A DNA stretch of 14,794 bases from CANKBT01 sp038235705 (GTDB lineage Bacteria; Actinomycetota; Actinomycetes; Mycobacteriales; SCTD01). The translations under genes and the position numbers were made by a program. This document shows, in pieces, positions 6,081-13,271 of the stretch; within the stretch, counting starts at the first letter, position 1; each line of letters starts with the position of its first letter. The notes under the pieces were generated by a model. The model had not been told where the DNA came from. It searched no databases and was given only the letters and a program-made list of their open reading frames with translations. The stretch covers positions 1-14,794 of the forward strand of contig JBBSTR010000058.1 in NCBI GenBank assembly GCA_038235705.1, in the 5' to 3' direction.

Positions 6081-7613
6081 ATGACGCTGCAGATCAAGCC
6101 GGGCACCACTTGGGACGAGGTCTACGCGCGGGCCATGAGCGCCGCGCCGGAGGCCTTCGACAAGGACAGGATCAACAACCTGGCCGGTGGGGAGTGGAAG
6201 CCCATCGGCGACCCCGGCGAGCACGTGACGCCGGTCGACGGCACCCCGATCCAGGGTCCGCCGCGGGTGAGCCACGACGAGGCGGCGACCGCGGTGGCCT
6301 ACGCCAAGACCGAGCACGACGCCTGGGCTCGGGTCGACCTCGACGAGCGGCGGCGCCGCGTGGCCGAGGCGGTCACCGCGATGCGTGAGCACCGGGACAC
6401 CCTCGCGCAGCTGCTGGTGTGGGAGATCGGCAAGCCGTGGCGCCTGGCCTGCGCCGACGTCGACCGTGCGCTGGACGGCGTCGACTGGTACGGCGAGCAG
6501 ATCGAGCGTCAGATGGCGGGCCGCACCCCGTTGCCGGGGCCGGTGAGCAACATCGCTTCTTGGAACTACCCGATGAGCGTGCAGGTCCACGCCGAGCTGG
6601 TGCAGTGCCTGGCCGGCAACGGTGTCGTCGCGAAGACCCCCAGCCAGGGCGGCTTCCACACCTTGACGCTCGCGCACGCCCTGATGAAGCGAGCCGGCCT
6701 GCCCGTCACGCTGCTGTCCGGCGTCGGCAGCCAGCTCGGCGACGTGCTCATCTCGAGCCCTGAGATCGGCGCGCTGGCGTTCGTCGGCGGGCGCACGAAC
6801 GGCCGCAAGGCCGCGACCACGCTGGCTGACACCGGCAAGCGGCATCTGCTCGAGCAAGAAGGCCTCAACGCCTGGGGCGTCTGGGACTTCAGCGACTGGG
6901 ACGGACTCGCCGCGCACCTCAAGAAGGGTTTCGAGTACGCGAAGCAGCGCTGCACGGCCTACCCCCGCTACGTGGTGCAGCGCGGGCTGTTCCCGGAGTT
7001 CCTGGAGTCCTACCTCCCGGTCGTCGACAGCCTGCGCTGGGGTCATCCGCTGGCCGTCGAGTCGCCCGACGACGCACTGCCCGAGCTGGACTTCGGTCCG
7101 GTCATCCATGCGACCAAGGCCGCCGATCTGCGCGCCCAGTATGACGAGGCTGTCGCCGGCGGCGGCATCCCACTCAAGCGCCGCAACCCCGCAGACGGTC
7201 GATACCTCGACGGGCAGGACACCAGCGCGTACGTCGCCCCCGCCTGCGTGCTCGACCCGCCGAACAGCTGGTCGCTCCGGCACGCCGAGCCTTTCGGGCC
7301 GCTGGACTCGATCGTGCTGGTCGACTCCGAGGCCGAGCTGCTGGCGGCCATGAACGCCTCCAACGGCTCGCTGGTCGCCTCGGTCGCGACCGACGACGCC
7401 GATTTCGGCGCCCGGATCGCCGAGGAGCTGCAGGCCTTCAAGGTCGGCATCAACAAGCCGCGTTCGCGCGGTGACCGCGAGGAGGTCTTCGGTGGCCGGG
7501 GCGCTTCCTGGAAGGGCGCCTTCGTCGGTGGCGACCTGCTGGTGCAGGCGGTCACCGAAGGCGAGGGGCAGGTGTACGGCAACTTCCCGTCGTACTCGCT
7601 CTATCCCGCCACC
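6081..7613 (+). CDS. Aldehyde dehydrogenase family protein (NAD(P)+-dependent), subfamily with LEQEGLNAW motif
   Basis: A 511-residue ALDH-superfamily enzyme, expected to oxidise an aldehyde to an acid with NAD(P)+. Key positions are present: N162 in SWNYP (oxyanion hole), K185 in AKTPSQGG (cofactor), the catalytic nucleophile C291 in QRCTAYP, and EPFGP at 403-407. The general base is E258 in LEQEGLNAW, 33 residues before C291, as expected. This motif differs from the common LELGGK, so the protein belongs to a distinct subfamily whose substrate I cannot name. The C-terminal FGGRGASWKGAFVGG is also characteristic of that subfamily as I know it from actinobacteria. ATG 6081 was chosen because the open frame upstream overlaps the GNAT gene. 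Stop codon at 7614-7616. A hairpin follows directly, so it may end the transcription unit. Confidence 0.88.
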
Positions 7614-7619
7614 TGACCT

Positions 7620-7664
7620 GGACGGGCGGATCCTCTGCAAGATCACCGGAGGGGCTGCCCGTCC
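7620..7664 (+). terminator. Weak hairpin immediately after ALDH stop
   Basis: GGACGGGC (7620-7627) is exactly complementary to GCCCGTCC (7657-7664), with a 29-nt loop that can pair partly (CCTC with GAGG). No T-run follows. It may be a weak terminator or an RNA-processing structure. Confidence 0.35.
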
Positions 7665-7744
7665 GGTCGGCGTCATCTGCGAGGTGGTGACGCCCGATTG
7701 CACAGGTGATCGTGGAGGAACATTCACGTCACCGAAGCCCTAAG

Positions 7745-7778
7745 ACCACCGCCCGTGAGCAGGCTCACGGGCGGTGGT
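7745..7778. terminator. Perfect 15-bp stem hairpin, terminator-like, bidirectional
   Basis: ACCACCGCCCGTGAG (7745-7759) is perfectly complementary to CTCACGGGCGGTGGT (7764-7778) with a 4-nt loop CAGG. The stem is very GC-rich and lacks a T-run on either side, the form commonly seen for intrinsic-like terminators in high-GC actinobacteria. It sits between the ALDH gene and the TPM promoter, where a terminator is expected. Confidence 0.8.
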
Positions 7779-7833
7779 GCACCGGCGTGCCGGGTCACCG
7801 TGCCGGTCGGGAGCCGGGTGCGTGGCAGGCTCT

Positions 7834-7839
7834 TACGGT
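7834..7839 (+). promoter_or_regulatory. -10 element (TACGGT) of the TPM gene
   Basis: TACGGT fits TANNNT. Transcription would start near 7846, giving a leader of about 20 nt that includes the ribosome binding site. No convincing -35 hexamer was found. Confidence 0.45.
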
Positions 7840-7852
7840 CCAGACCAGCGAG

Positions 7853-7859
7853 AAGGGAG
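7853..7859 (+). promoter_or_regulatory. Ribosome binding site that sets GTG 7866 as start
   Basis: AAGGGAG lies 6 nt before GTG 7866, which is followed by a hydrophobic signal segment. The frame is open further upstream to 7755, but that part runs through the terminator hairpin and the promoter. Confidence 0.8.
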
Positions 7860-7865
7860 AGCCCC

Positions 7866-10160
7866 GTGCTCCGCGTACGGATGATGTTTCTCCTGCTCGT
7901 CGGGCTCACCGTGCTGACCCTGGGCGTCGGCTCGGCAGGGGCCCAGGACCGCTGTCCCGGCGGCGGCGGCATCGTCGGCCCCGGCAGTCCTGCGCTCGCG
8001 GCCGCGGTCGGGCGCGCGCAGAGCACCATCGACGCGAACGTCGTGGCCGCCGACTTCACGACCGTCCCCAGCAACGGCCTGGACGCCGAGGTGCAGCGTC
8101 TGATCGACGACTGCCCGTCGCTGCAGAGCCCTACCGGTGGCCGCGCGGACCGGTTGCTGATCGTGGCGGTCGGCACCGACGCCCAGGGCAACCTGCTGGG
8201 CGCCTATTTCGGTGCTGATCTGCGTAACAAGCTTGCCCCCAGACTGAACGACATCCTTGACGCGATGGACGCCCGGCTGTCGGCCGAGGATCGTCCGGGC
8301 GCCTTGGCGGCGGGGCTCGATGCCGCCGTCGACGCGCAGACCGCTGCCGGGCCGGGCAAGGCGCTCGGTCTCGGCCTGGCCGGGCTCGCGGGCGTGGGCG
8401 TCCTCGGAGCCGGGGGTTTTGCCGCTGCGAAGGCTCGACGCCGCGGGAAGGAACGCGACGCCGCGCGGGCGCAGGCGCAACGGGCCCGCGAGCAGGCGTC
8501 GGTCTCTTTCGTCGCGCTCGGCGAGGAGCGCGACCGGGCGCTGCTGGGGGTCGACGCGATGCTGGTCGGGATCGACGAGAGCTCCACCGACGACGACCCG
8601 CTCCGGGCCGTCCGGGCTGACGTAGACGCCTCGGCCGAAGCCGCCCTGACCGCCTGGACCGAGGCCGCCCAGCAGGAGCAGGACCACCCGCAGGAGCCGG
8701 AGACCCGCGAGCAGGCCGAGGCCGTCGCGCAGCACTGGGGCCAGCTGGGCGTGCAGCTCGAGGCCGCCCGTGCCGACCTGGTGCCGGTCACCGACCGCGT
8801 CAGCGTCCTGGAGACCCTGGTCAACGGACTGCCGCAGGACCTTGACCGGCAGGAGCAGCGGGCGCAGGACCTGGCCGCACGCCTGAAAGCCCTCGCGGCG
8901 CAGGGTTGGAAGATCGAAGGACTGCAGACCCGCCTGCGCACCGCGGGCTCAGGGCTGCAGCGGGCGCGGGTCGCGCAGGCGAGCCGGCGTCCGGTGACCG
9001 CCGGGGACCTGCGCGACGAAGCGGTGTCCGCCCTCGACGACATCGAGGGCGAGGCGGCCGGGCTCGACGAACGTCGTGCGGCGGTGCTGGCCCGAGCCGA
9101 CGCGATCGAGGCCTCGCTGCCCGAGGCCAGGCAGCGCGCCGCAGCTGCCCTCGGTTCCCTCGCTCAGGCGGTGGCCGCGTTCCCGGCCGACGACGTGACC
9201 GACCTTGCCGCCGTGCCGGGGCACCTGTCCCGGCTGCAGCAGCAGTCGGCCCGTGCCGTCACTGACGTGCGTGCGCTGGCCGGGATGAAGATCCAGGACT
9301 TTGCCGGCGCGGAGATCGCAGCCGGCACGGGTGAGCACGCGCTCGGACGGGTCGAGGAGCTGTGCGGTCAGGTCCATGAGCGCTCGGACCGGCTCGGCTC
9401 GCTCCGGGAGGGACTGCCCGGCGCGGTCCAGGACGCCCTCGACCGGGGCGAGGGGCTGCTCGACCGGCTGGCCGAGACCGGGGCGGACGCGCCGGCCGAG
9501 CTGACCTCCGACGTCCGCGAGGAGCTGCCCCGGGTGCGATCCCTGCAGAGTGCTCTCGTGCGTACCACGAAACAGGGCGGTGTCGGACTGCTGGGCCTGG
9601 CCGGTCGCCTTGCCGAGTCCGAGGCGCAGCTGGCCGCGACCGAGGCCGACCTGACCGAGTCGACCGCGCAGGCCGAGGCGTTGCGGCAGGACGCGCGGGA
9701 CGCGGTCGAGCGGGCCCGACGGTCGGTCCTCGCCGCCGAGCAGACGATCGAGGCCGGGGACGGGATGTTCCGTCAGGTCGTCGGTGACGCTTCCCGGTCC
9801 GCTGTGGCCCGGGGTCGCGAGCTTTACACCCAGGCGCAGGTGGCCCTTCCGGACGTGCTGCTGGTCGGCCAGGCGCACCGGGCGCAGGACGTGACCCGGA
9901 CAGCGAAGCAGGCCACGGCCGAGGCTGACCGTGGCCGGCAGACGGCCGAGGAGGACCTGCAGCGCGAGCAGGAGCGCCGGGCGCAGGCATCCCGGCGACG
10001 CAGCTACGGCTACGGCTACGGCGGCGGAGGCTTCTCCGGCGGCGGCTTCGGCGGTGGCCGGTCCCGGGGTGGCGGCTTCGGGGGAGGCGGCAGCCGGGGC
10101 TCCGGAGGAGGCGGCGGGAGTCGACGCTCAGGGGGTGGCGGCGGCAGCCGTCGAGGCTGA
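7866..10160 (+). CDS. TPM-domain protein, membrane-anchored, with long coiled coil and Gly-rich C-terminus
   Basis: A 764-residue protein. Residues 6-26 are a signal sequence (cleavage likely after AGA). Residues about 28-158 resemble a TPM domain (PF04536 type) with RLLIVAVGTDAQGNLLGAYFGADL and two cysteines (30 and 83) that could form a disulfide outside the cell. A membrane segment follows at about 165-188, then RRRGKER as a positive-inside flank. Residues 190-710 are almost entirely Ala/Glu/Arg/Gln/Leu heptad-like sequence, predicted to be coiled coil and, by this topology, cytoplasmic. The tail, about residue 712 onward, is Gly/Ser/Arg-rich with YGYGYGGGG and repeated GGGF and SRR groups. 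TPM proteins elsewhere act in photosystem repair or envelope maintenance; the role here is unknown. The start is GTG 7866 by ribosome binding site and signal peptide. Confidence 0.8.
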   Translation: MLRVRMMFLLLVGLTVLTLGVGSAGAQDRCPGGGGIVGPGSPALAAAVGRAQSTIDANVVAADFTTVPSNGLDAEVQRLIDDCPSLQSPTGGRADRLLIVAVGTDAQGNLLGAYFGADLRNKLAPRLNDILDAMDARLSAEDRPGALAAGLDAAVDAQTAAGPGKALGLGLAGLAGVGVLGAGGFAAAKARRRGKERDAARAQAQRAREQASVSFVALGEERDRALLGVDAMLVGIDESSTDDDPLRAVRADVDASAEAALTAWTEAAQQEQDHPQEPETREQAEAVAQHWGQLGVQLEAARADLVPVTDRVSVLETLVNGLPQDLDRQEQRAQDLAARLKALAAQGWKIEGLQTRLRTAGSGLQRARVAQASRRPVTAGDLRDEAVSALDDIEGEAAGLDERRAAVLARADAIEASLPEARQRAAAALGSLAQAVAAFPADDVTDLAAVPGHLSRLQQQSARAVTDVRALAGMKIQDFAGAEIAAGTGEHALGRVEELCGQVHERSDRLGSLREGLPGAVQDALDRGEGLLDRLAETGADAPAELTSDVREELPRVRSLQSALVRTTKQGGVGLLGLAGRLAESEAQLAATEADLTESTAQAEALRQDARDAVERARRSVLAAEQTIEAGDGMFRQVVGDASRSAVARGRELYTQAQVALPDVLLVGQAHRAQDVTRTAKQATAEADRGRQTAEEDLQREQERRAQASRRRSYGYGYGGGGFSGGGFGGGRSRGGGFGGGGSRGSGGGGGSRRSGGGGGSRRG

Positions 10161-10179
10161 GTCCTCGCCGACGGAGGAC
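10161..10179 (+). terminator. Small hairpin right after the TPM stop
   Basis: GTCCTC (10161-10166) pairs with GAGGAC (10174-10179) around a 7-nt loop, starting at the first base after the TGA. No T-run. A weak terminator at best. Confidence 0.35.
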
Positions 10180-10206
10180 GACGTCGCCCTCGTACGCCCA
10201 CGCCCC

Positions 10207-10212
10207 TAGGCT
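10207..10212 (+). promoter_or_regulatory. -10 element (TAGGCT) of proS
   Basis: TAGGCT fits TANNNT and would place the transcription start near 10219, leaving a leader of about 28 nt with a good ribosome binding site. The leader is far too short for a T-box. No clear -35. Confidence 0.45.
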
Positions 10213-10235
10213 CGGACGGCCCCCGCACCGCGATG

Positions 10236-10241
10236 AAGGAG
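10236..10241 (+). promoter_or_regulatory. proS ribosome binding site deciding GTG 10247
   Basis: AAGGAG stands 5 nt before GTG 10247 and 14 nt before ATG 10256. The GTG is therefore the better start, although the ATG begins the conserved MSTLFLRTLREDP. Confidence 0.75.
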
Positions 10242-10246
10242 AGCCC

Positions 10247-11980
10247 GTGCTCCGCATGTCGACCCTGTTCCTGCGCACCCTGCGCGAGGACCCGGCGGAC
10301 GCTGAGGTGCCGAGCCACCGCCTCTTGGTCCGGGCCGGCTACGTGCGTCGGGTCGCGCCCGGGATCTACAGCTGGTTGCCGCTCGGGCTCAAGGTGCTCG
10401 GGCGGGTCGAGCAGATCGTGCGCGAGGAGATGGATGCGATCGGCGCGCAGGAGGTGCACTTTCCTGCGCTGCTGCCTCGTGAGCCGTACGAGACCACCGG
10501 GCGCTGGACCGAGTACGGCGACGGGCTGTTCCGGCTCAAGGACAGAAAAGGCGACGACTACCTGCTCGGGCCCACCCACGAAGAGCTGTTCACCCTGATG
10601 GTGAAAGGGATGTACTCCTCGTACAAGGACCTGCCCGTGAGTCTGTATCAGATCCAGACGAAATACCGCGACGAGGCCCGGCCGCGCGCCGGCGTGCTCC
10701 GCGGGCGTGAGTTCATCATGAAGGACAGCTATTCCTTCGACCTCGACGACGAGGGGCTGGCGGCTTCCTACGACGCGCACCGCGCCGCGTACGTGAAGAT
10801 CTTTGACCGGCTCGGGCTCGAGCACCGCATCGTTGCGGCTACCAGCGGCGCGATGGGCGGCAGTGCCAGCGAGGAGTTCCTTGCGGTCGCCGAGAACGGC
10901 GAGGACACCTTCGCCAGCACACCGGACGGCTACGCGGCCAACGTGGAGAAGCTGCAGCTGCGAGGGTCAGCGGAGCAGGACCCCACGAGCCACCCGGCGA
11001 TGGAGGTGCTCGACACTCCCGACACCCCGACGATCGCCGCGCTCGTTGCGCACTTCCGCGGACTCGGCGACGACCGGGCTGATCTCGGGCCCGAGCACAC
11101 CCTCAAGAACGTGGTGCTCACCTTGACCCATCCTGACGGGCGTACGGAGACCCTCGTCGTCGGGCTGCCCGGCGACCGTGAGGTCGACACGAAGCGGCTT
11201 GAGGCCCATGTCGCACCGGCCACGGTCGCGCCGGCCGAGGTCGACAAGGTCCCCGGTCTGGTCAAGGGATATATCGGCCCTGGAGCGGGCTTTCCGGAGA
11301 ACGTGCGGTTCGTGGTCGACGAGCTGGTCACCCGCGGCTCAGCCTGGATCACGGGTGCCAACGCTCCCGGCCGGCACGCCCGCAACGTCGTCTACGGCCG
11401 CGACTTCGAGGCGGCGGGTGTGGTGGGTGCCGCCGAGGTGCGCGACGGCGACCTGTGCACCGGCGGCGAGGGCCCGATCACGCTGCAGCGCGGCATCGAG
11501 ATGGGGCACGTCTTCCAGCTCGGCCGGAAGTATGCCGACGCGTTCGGGCTCACCGTGCTCGGACGCGAGGGAAAACCGGTGACGGTCACGATGGGCTCGT
11601 ACGGTGTGGGCGTCACCCGCGCGGTCGGCGCCATCGCCGAGCAGAGCCACGACGAGAAGGGCCTGATCTGGCCCCGCGGCGTCGCGCCCGCCGACGTGCA
11701 CGTGCTCGCCGTCGGCAAGGGTGACGAGCAGAAGGAGGCCGCCTTGAGGCTCTCGGTCGAGCTCGAGGGTCGTGGGTTGTCGGTGCTGCTGGACGACCGG
11801 GGCGGCTCGCCGGGCGTGTCCTTCAAGGACTACGAGCTGATCGGGATCCCAACGGCGCTGGTCTGCGGTCGGTCGCTCGCGAACGGGCTGGTCGAGATCC
11901 GCGACCGTCGTACCGGCTCGGTCACCGAGGTCGCTGTCGACGAGGCGGTCGAGGCGGTCGTGCGTGAGGTGCGGGGCTGA
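10247..11980 (+). CDS. proS: Prolyl-tRNA synthetase (bacterial type, with insertion domain)
   Basis: A class II aminoacyl-tRNA synthetase that charges tRNA-Pro. The 577 residues match the bacterial type. The N-terminal catalytic part has MSTLFLRTLREDPADAE, YSWLPLG, LGPTHEELFT and the motif-2 region RDEARPR (141-147) followed by VLRGREFIMKDSYSFD. Residues about 225-400 form the insertion (editing) domain, with LKNVVLTL, GDREVDTKRL and KGYIGP. GHVFQLGRKYADAFG and motif 3, GSYGVGVTRAVGAIAEQ (450-466), follow. The anticodon-binding domain occupies about 480-577 (LLDDRGGSPGVSFKDYELIGIP). No key motif is missing. The final TGA overlaps the apparent CTG start of the next gene, so proS and the PLP enzyme are probably one operon. 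Confidence 0.97.
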   Translation: MLRMSTLFLRTLREDPADAEVPSHRLLVRAGYVRRVAPGIYSWLPLGLKVLGRVEQIVREEMDAIGAQEVHFPALLPREPYETTGRWTEYGDGLFRLKDRKGDDYLLGPTHEELFTLMVKGMYSSYKDLPVSLYQIQTKYRDEARPRAGVLRGREFIMKDSYSFDLDDEGLAASYDAHRAAYVKIFDRLGLEHRIVAATSGAMGGSASEEFLAVAENGEDTFASTPDGYAANVEKLQLRGSAEQDPTSHPAMEVLDTPDTPTIAALVAHFRGLGDDRADLGPEHTLKNVVLTLTHPDGRTETLVVGLPGDREVDTKRLEAHVAPATVAPAEVDKVPGLVKGYIGPGAGFPENVRFVVDELVTRGSAWITGANAPGRHARNVVYGRDFEAAGVVGAAEVRDGDLCTGGEGPITLQRGIEMGHVFQLGRKYADAFGLTVLGREGKPVTVTMGSYGVGVTRAVGAIAEQSHDEKGLIWPRGVAPADVHVLAVGKGDEQKEAALRLSVELEGRGLSVLLDDRGGSPGVSFKDYELIGIPTALVCGRSLANGLVEIRDRRTGSVTEVAVDEAVEAVVREVRG

Positions 11981-13047
11981 CCAGGACCGGCGCCGAGCTG
12001 CTCGCGCTGTCCCGTGATTGTCGGCAGCACGTCGGCGGGCCCGGCCCGGACAGCCTGACCGCGCTCTCGGAAGCCTTGGCCCGAGAGGCCGGACGGGGCG
12101 GCGACGCAGACCGCTACGGCGTCGGCGGGGTGGTGGAGGAGGTCGAGCAGAAGGTCGGCGAGATGCTCGGCTCGTCGGCCGTCCTGCTGCCGACCGGCAC
12201 GATGGCGACCCAGGTGGCGCTGGCCTTCTGGGCACGGACCAGCCGTCGGGTCGCGATGCACGCCACCGCCCACCCGCTGCTGCACGAGGACGACGCGCTG
12301 ACCGTGGTGCAGGGGCTCGTGCCGGTCGTGCTGGGAGACCGGCCGTCGGTGGTGCGGCTCGAGGAGGAGCACGCCCGCGTCCCGCTCGGGGCGCTGCTCG
12401 TCGAGGTGGTGCAGCGCGAGACCGGCGGGCAGGTGATCGGCTTCGACGAGCTGTCCGGGCTGGCCGCCTGGTGCGGCGAGCGCGACGTGGCCCTGCACCT
12501 GGACGGGGCACGGTTGTGGGAGTGCGGCCCCGCCTACGCGCCGCACGGCCTCGCCGAGGTGGTGGCGCTCGCCGGGTCGACGTACGTCTCGCTCTACAAG
12601 GGGCTCGGCGCCCCGGCAGGCGCGATGCTGCTCGGCCCGGACGACCTGCTCGCACAGGCGCGGTTGGCGCGGCACCGGCTCGGCGGGACAACGTTCGGGC
12701 TCTGGCCGTTCGCGCTCGGGGCCCGGCGCGGGCTCCGTGAGCAGCTTCCGCAGGTGCCGGCGTGCGTCGCGCACGCCCAACGGGTCGCGTCGCTGGTCGA
12801 GGAGGTGGTCTGCCTCCCGGAGACGAACCTGTTCCACCTCGTGCTGCCCGGCGAGGTCGACGCCGTGCAGGACGCCTTGGTGGAGGTCTCGATCGCTGAG
12901 GACCTGTGGCTGGGTCGGGCTCAGCCGGGGCCGCGGCCCGGGACCTCGAGGGTTGAGCTGTCCATCTTGCCGTACGGCCTGCAGGTGCCGCCCGAGCGTG
13001 CTGCGGCGGCGTACGCGCAGGTGGCGGCGCTCTTGCGCGCCGGCTAG
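11977..13047 (+). CDS. PLP-dependent threonine aldolase / beta-eliminating lyase family protein, probable CTG start
   Basis: A fold-type I PLP enzyme of the threonine-aldolase-like (beta-eliminating lyase) group, 356 residues if started at CTG 11977. It shows the PLP phosphate region LPTGTMATQ, HLDGARLWE (D176 and R179) and the Schiff-base lysine K208 in YVSLYKGLGAP. No ATG or GTG exists upstream in the frame after the stop at 11965. The only standard candidate, TTG 12076, would remove 33 residues. Those codons have 29 of 33 third positions G or C and look like the N-terminal helix common in this family. GAGGT (11966-11970) stands 6 nt before the CTG, and CTGA overlaps the proS stop, giving good coupling geometry. 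The substrate could be threonine or allo-threonine but is not determined by sequence. Confidence 0.85.
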   Translation: MTRTGAELLALSRDCRQHVGGPGPDSLTALSEALAREAGRGGDADRYGVGGVVEEVEQKVGEMLGSSAVLLPTGTMATQVALAFWARTSRRVAMHATAHPLLHEDDALTVVQGLVPVVLGDRPSVVRLEEEHARVPLGALLVEVVQRETGGQVIGFDELSGLAAWCGERDVALHLDGARLWECGPAYAPHGLAEVVALAGSTYVSLYKGLGAPAGAMLLGPDDLLAQARLARHRLGGTTFGLWPFALGARRGLREQLPQVPACVAHAQRVASLVEEVVCLPETNLFHLVLPGEVDAVQDALVEVSIAEDLWLGRAQPGPRPGTSRVELSILPYGLQVPPERAAAAYAQVAALLRAG

Positions 13048-13178
13048 CGGTGCGCGAACCGCACGATCAGCAGGAATGCCTCGAGACGACGCATCGCCTC
13101 GGCGTCCACGCCGTCGTCCGTGATTCGGGCCGGCGCGTCCACGGACACGGGGTTCGCGGTGGTGGCGGTCTTCGTCAT
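13044..13178 (-). CDS. Small protein of 44 residues, unknown function
   Basis: Minus-strand ORF from ATG 13178 to TAG 13044. A GGAG lies 6 nt before the ATG (CTGGAGACCGCC-ATG). Of 44 sense codons, 40 end in G or C, as in neighbouring genes, which supports real coding. The peptide has a Thr/Ala-rich N-terminus (MTKTATTANP), an acidic middle (ITDDGVDAEA) and an amphipathic or hydrophobic C-terminal helix (MRRLEAFLLIVRFAHR). It has no cysteine, no signal peptide and no membrane segment long enough to span. Its stop overlaps that of the opposing PLP enzyme gene (CTAG). It lies 93 nt downstream of the DUF4439 gene on the same strand. I do not recognise it. A regulatory or complex-associated small protein is possible, and a modified-peptide precursor cannot be excluded. 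Confidence 0.6.
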   Translation of the reverse strand: MTKTATTANPVSVDAPARITDDGVDAEAMRRLEAFLLIVRFAHR

Positions 13179-13239
13179 GGCGGTCTCCAGGGCTGATGCG
13201 AGCGTGTGACCTTCTCCTCGCCGAAACCTCTTCCGCGCT

Positions 13240-13262
13240 GGATCACCCGATCGGGCTAATCC
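13240..13262. repeat. Imperfect 23-bp palindrome with CCCGATCGGG core
   Basis: GGAT (13240-13243) and ATCC (13259-13262) flank the perfect palindrome CCCGATCGGG (13246-13255). It lies between the stop of the DUF4439 gene and the start of the 44-residue ORF, both on the minus strand. It could be an operator for the small ORF or a short terminator after DUF4439; there is no T-run on the minus-strand transcript. Confidence 0.55.
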
Positions 13263-13271
13263 TTTACCGGC

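Larger units (their letters stand above)
7617..7865. other. 249-bp intergenic region between ALDH and TPM gene
   Basis: Holds, from left to right: the weak hairpin 7620-7664; a long-range inverted repeat GGTGACG/CGTCACC (7686-7692 and 7727-7733); an unused GGAGGAA at 7713-7719 with no ATG/GTG at the right distance; the strong hairpin 7745-7778; and the -10 and ribosome binding site of the next gene. No protein-coding signal was found. Confidence 0.7.

Noticed and set aside
3992..6109. 705-codon open frame on the minus strand opposite ispG and GNAT
   Set aside because: It mirrors the codon periodicity of two well-recognised genes on the plus strand, has low-complexity Asp/Arg/Gly composition and shows no domain. 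Typical antisense shadow in very GC-rich DNA.
5973..7727. 584-codon minus-strand frame opposite the ALDH gene
   Set aside because: The plus-strand ALDH has all catalytic motifs; the antisense frame has no motif and spans an intergenic hairpin.
7706..8218. 170-codon plus-strand frame through the intergenic hairpin into the TPM gene
   Set aside because: It runs through the terminator hairpin and promoter and then overlaps the TPM signal and domain in another frame; it lacks a ribosome binding site.
10161..10246. T-box or other riboswitch before proS
   Set aside because: The gap is only 86 nt with a likely transcription start near 10219, too short for such a leader, and no conserved T-box sequence is present.
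12076..13047. TTG 12076 as start of the PLP enzyme
   Set aside because: It has no ribosome binding site and would discard 33 codons with strong coding bias. Kept only as a fallback.
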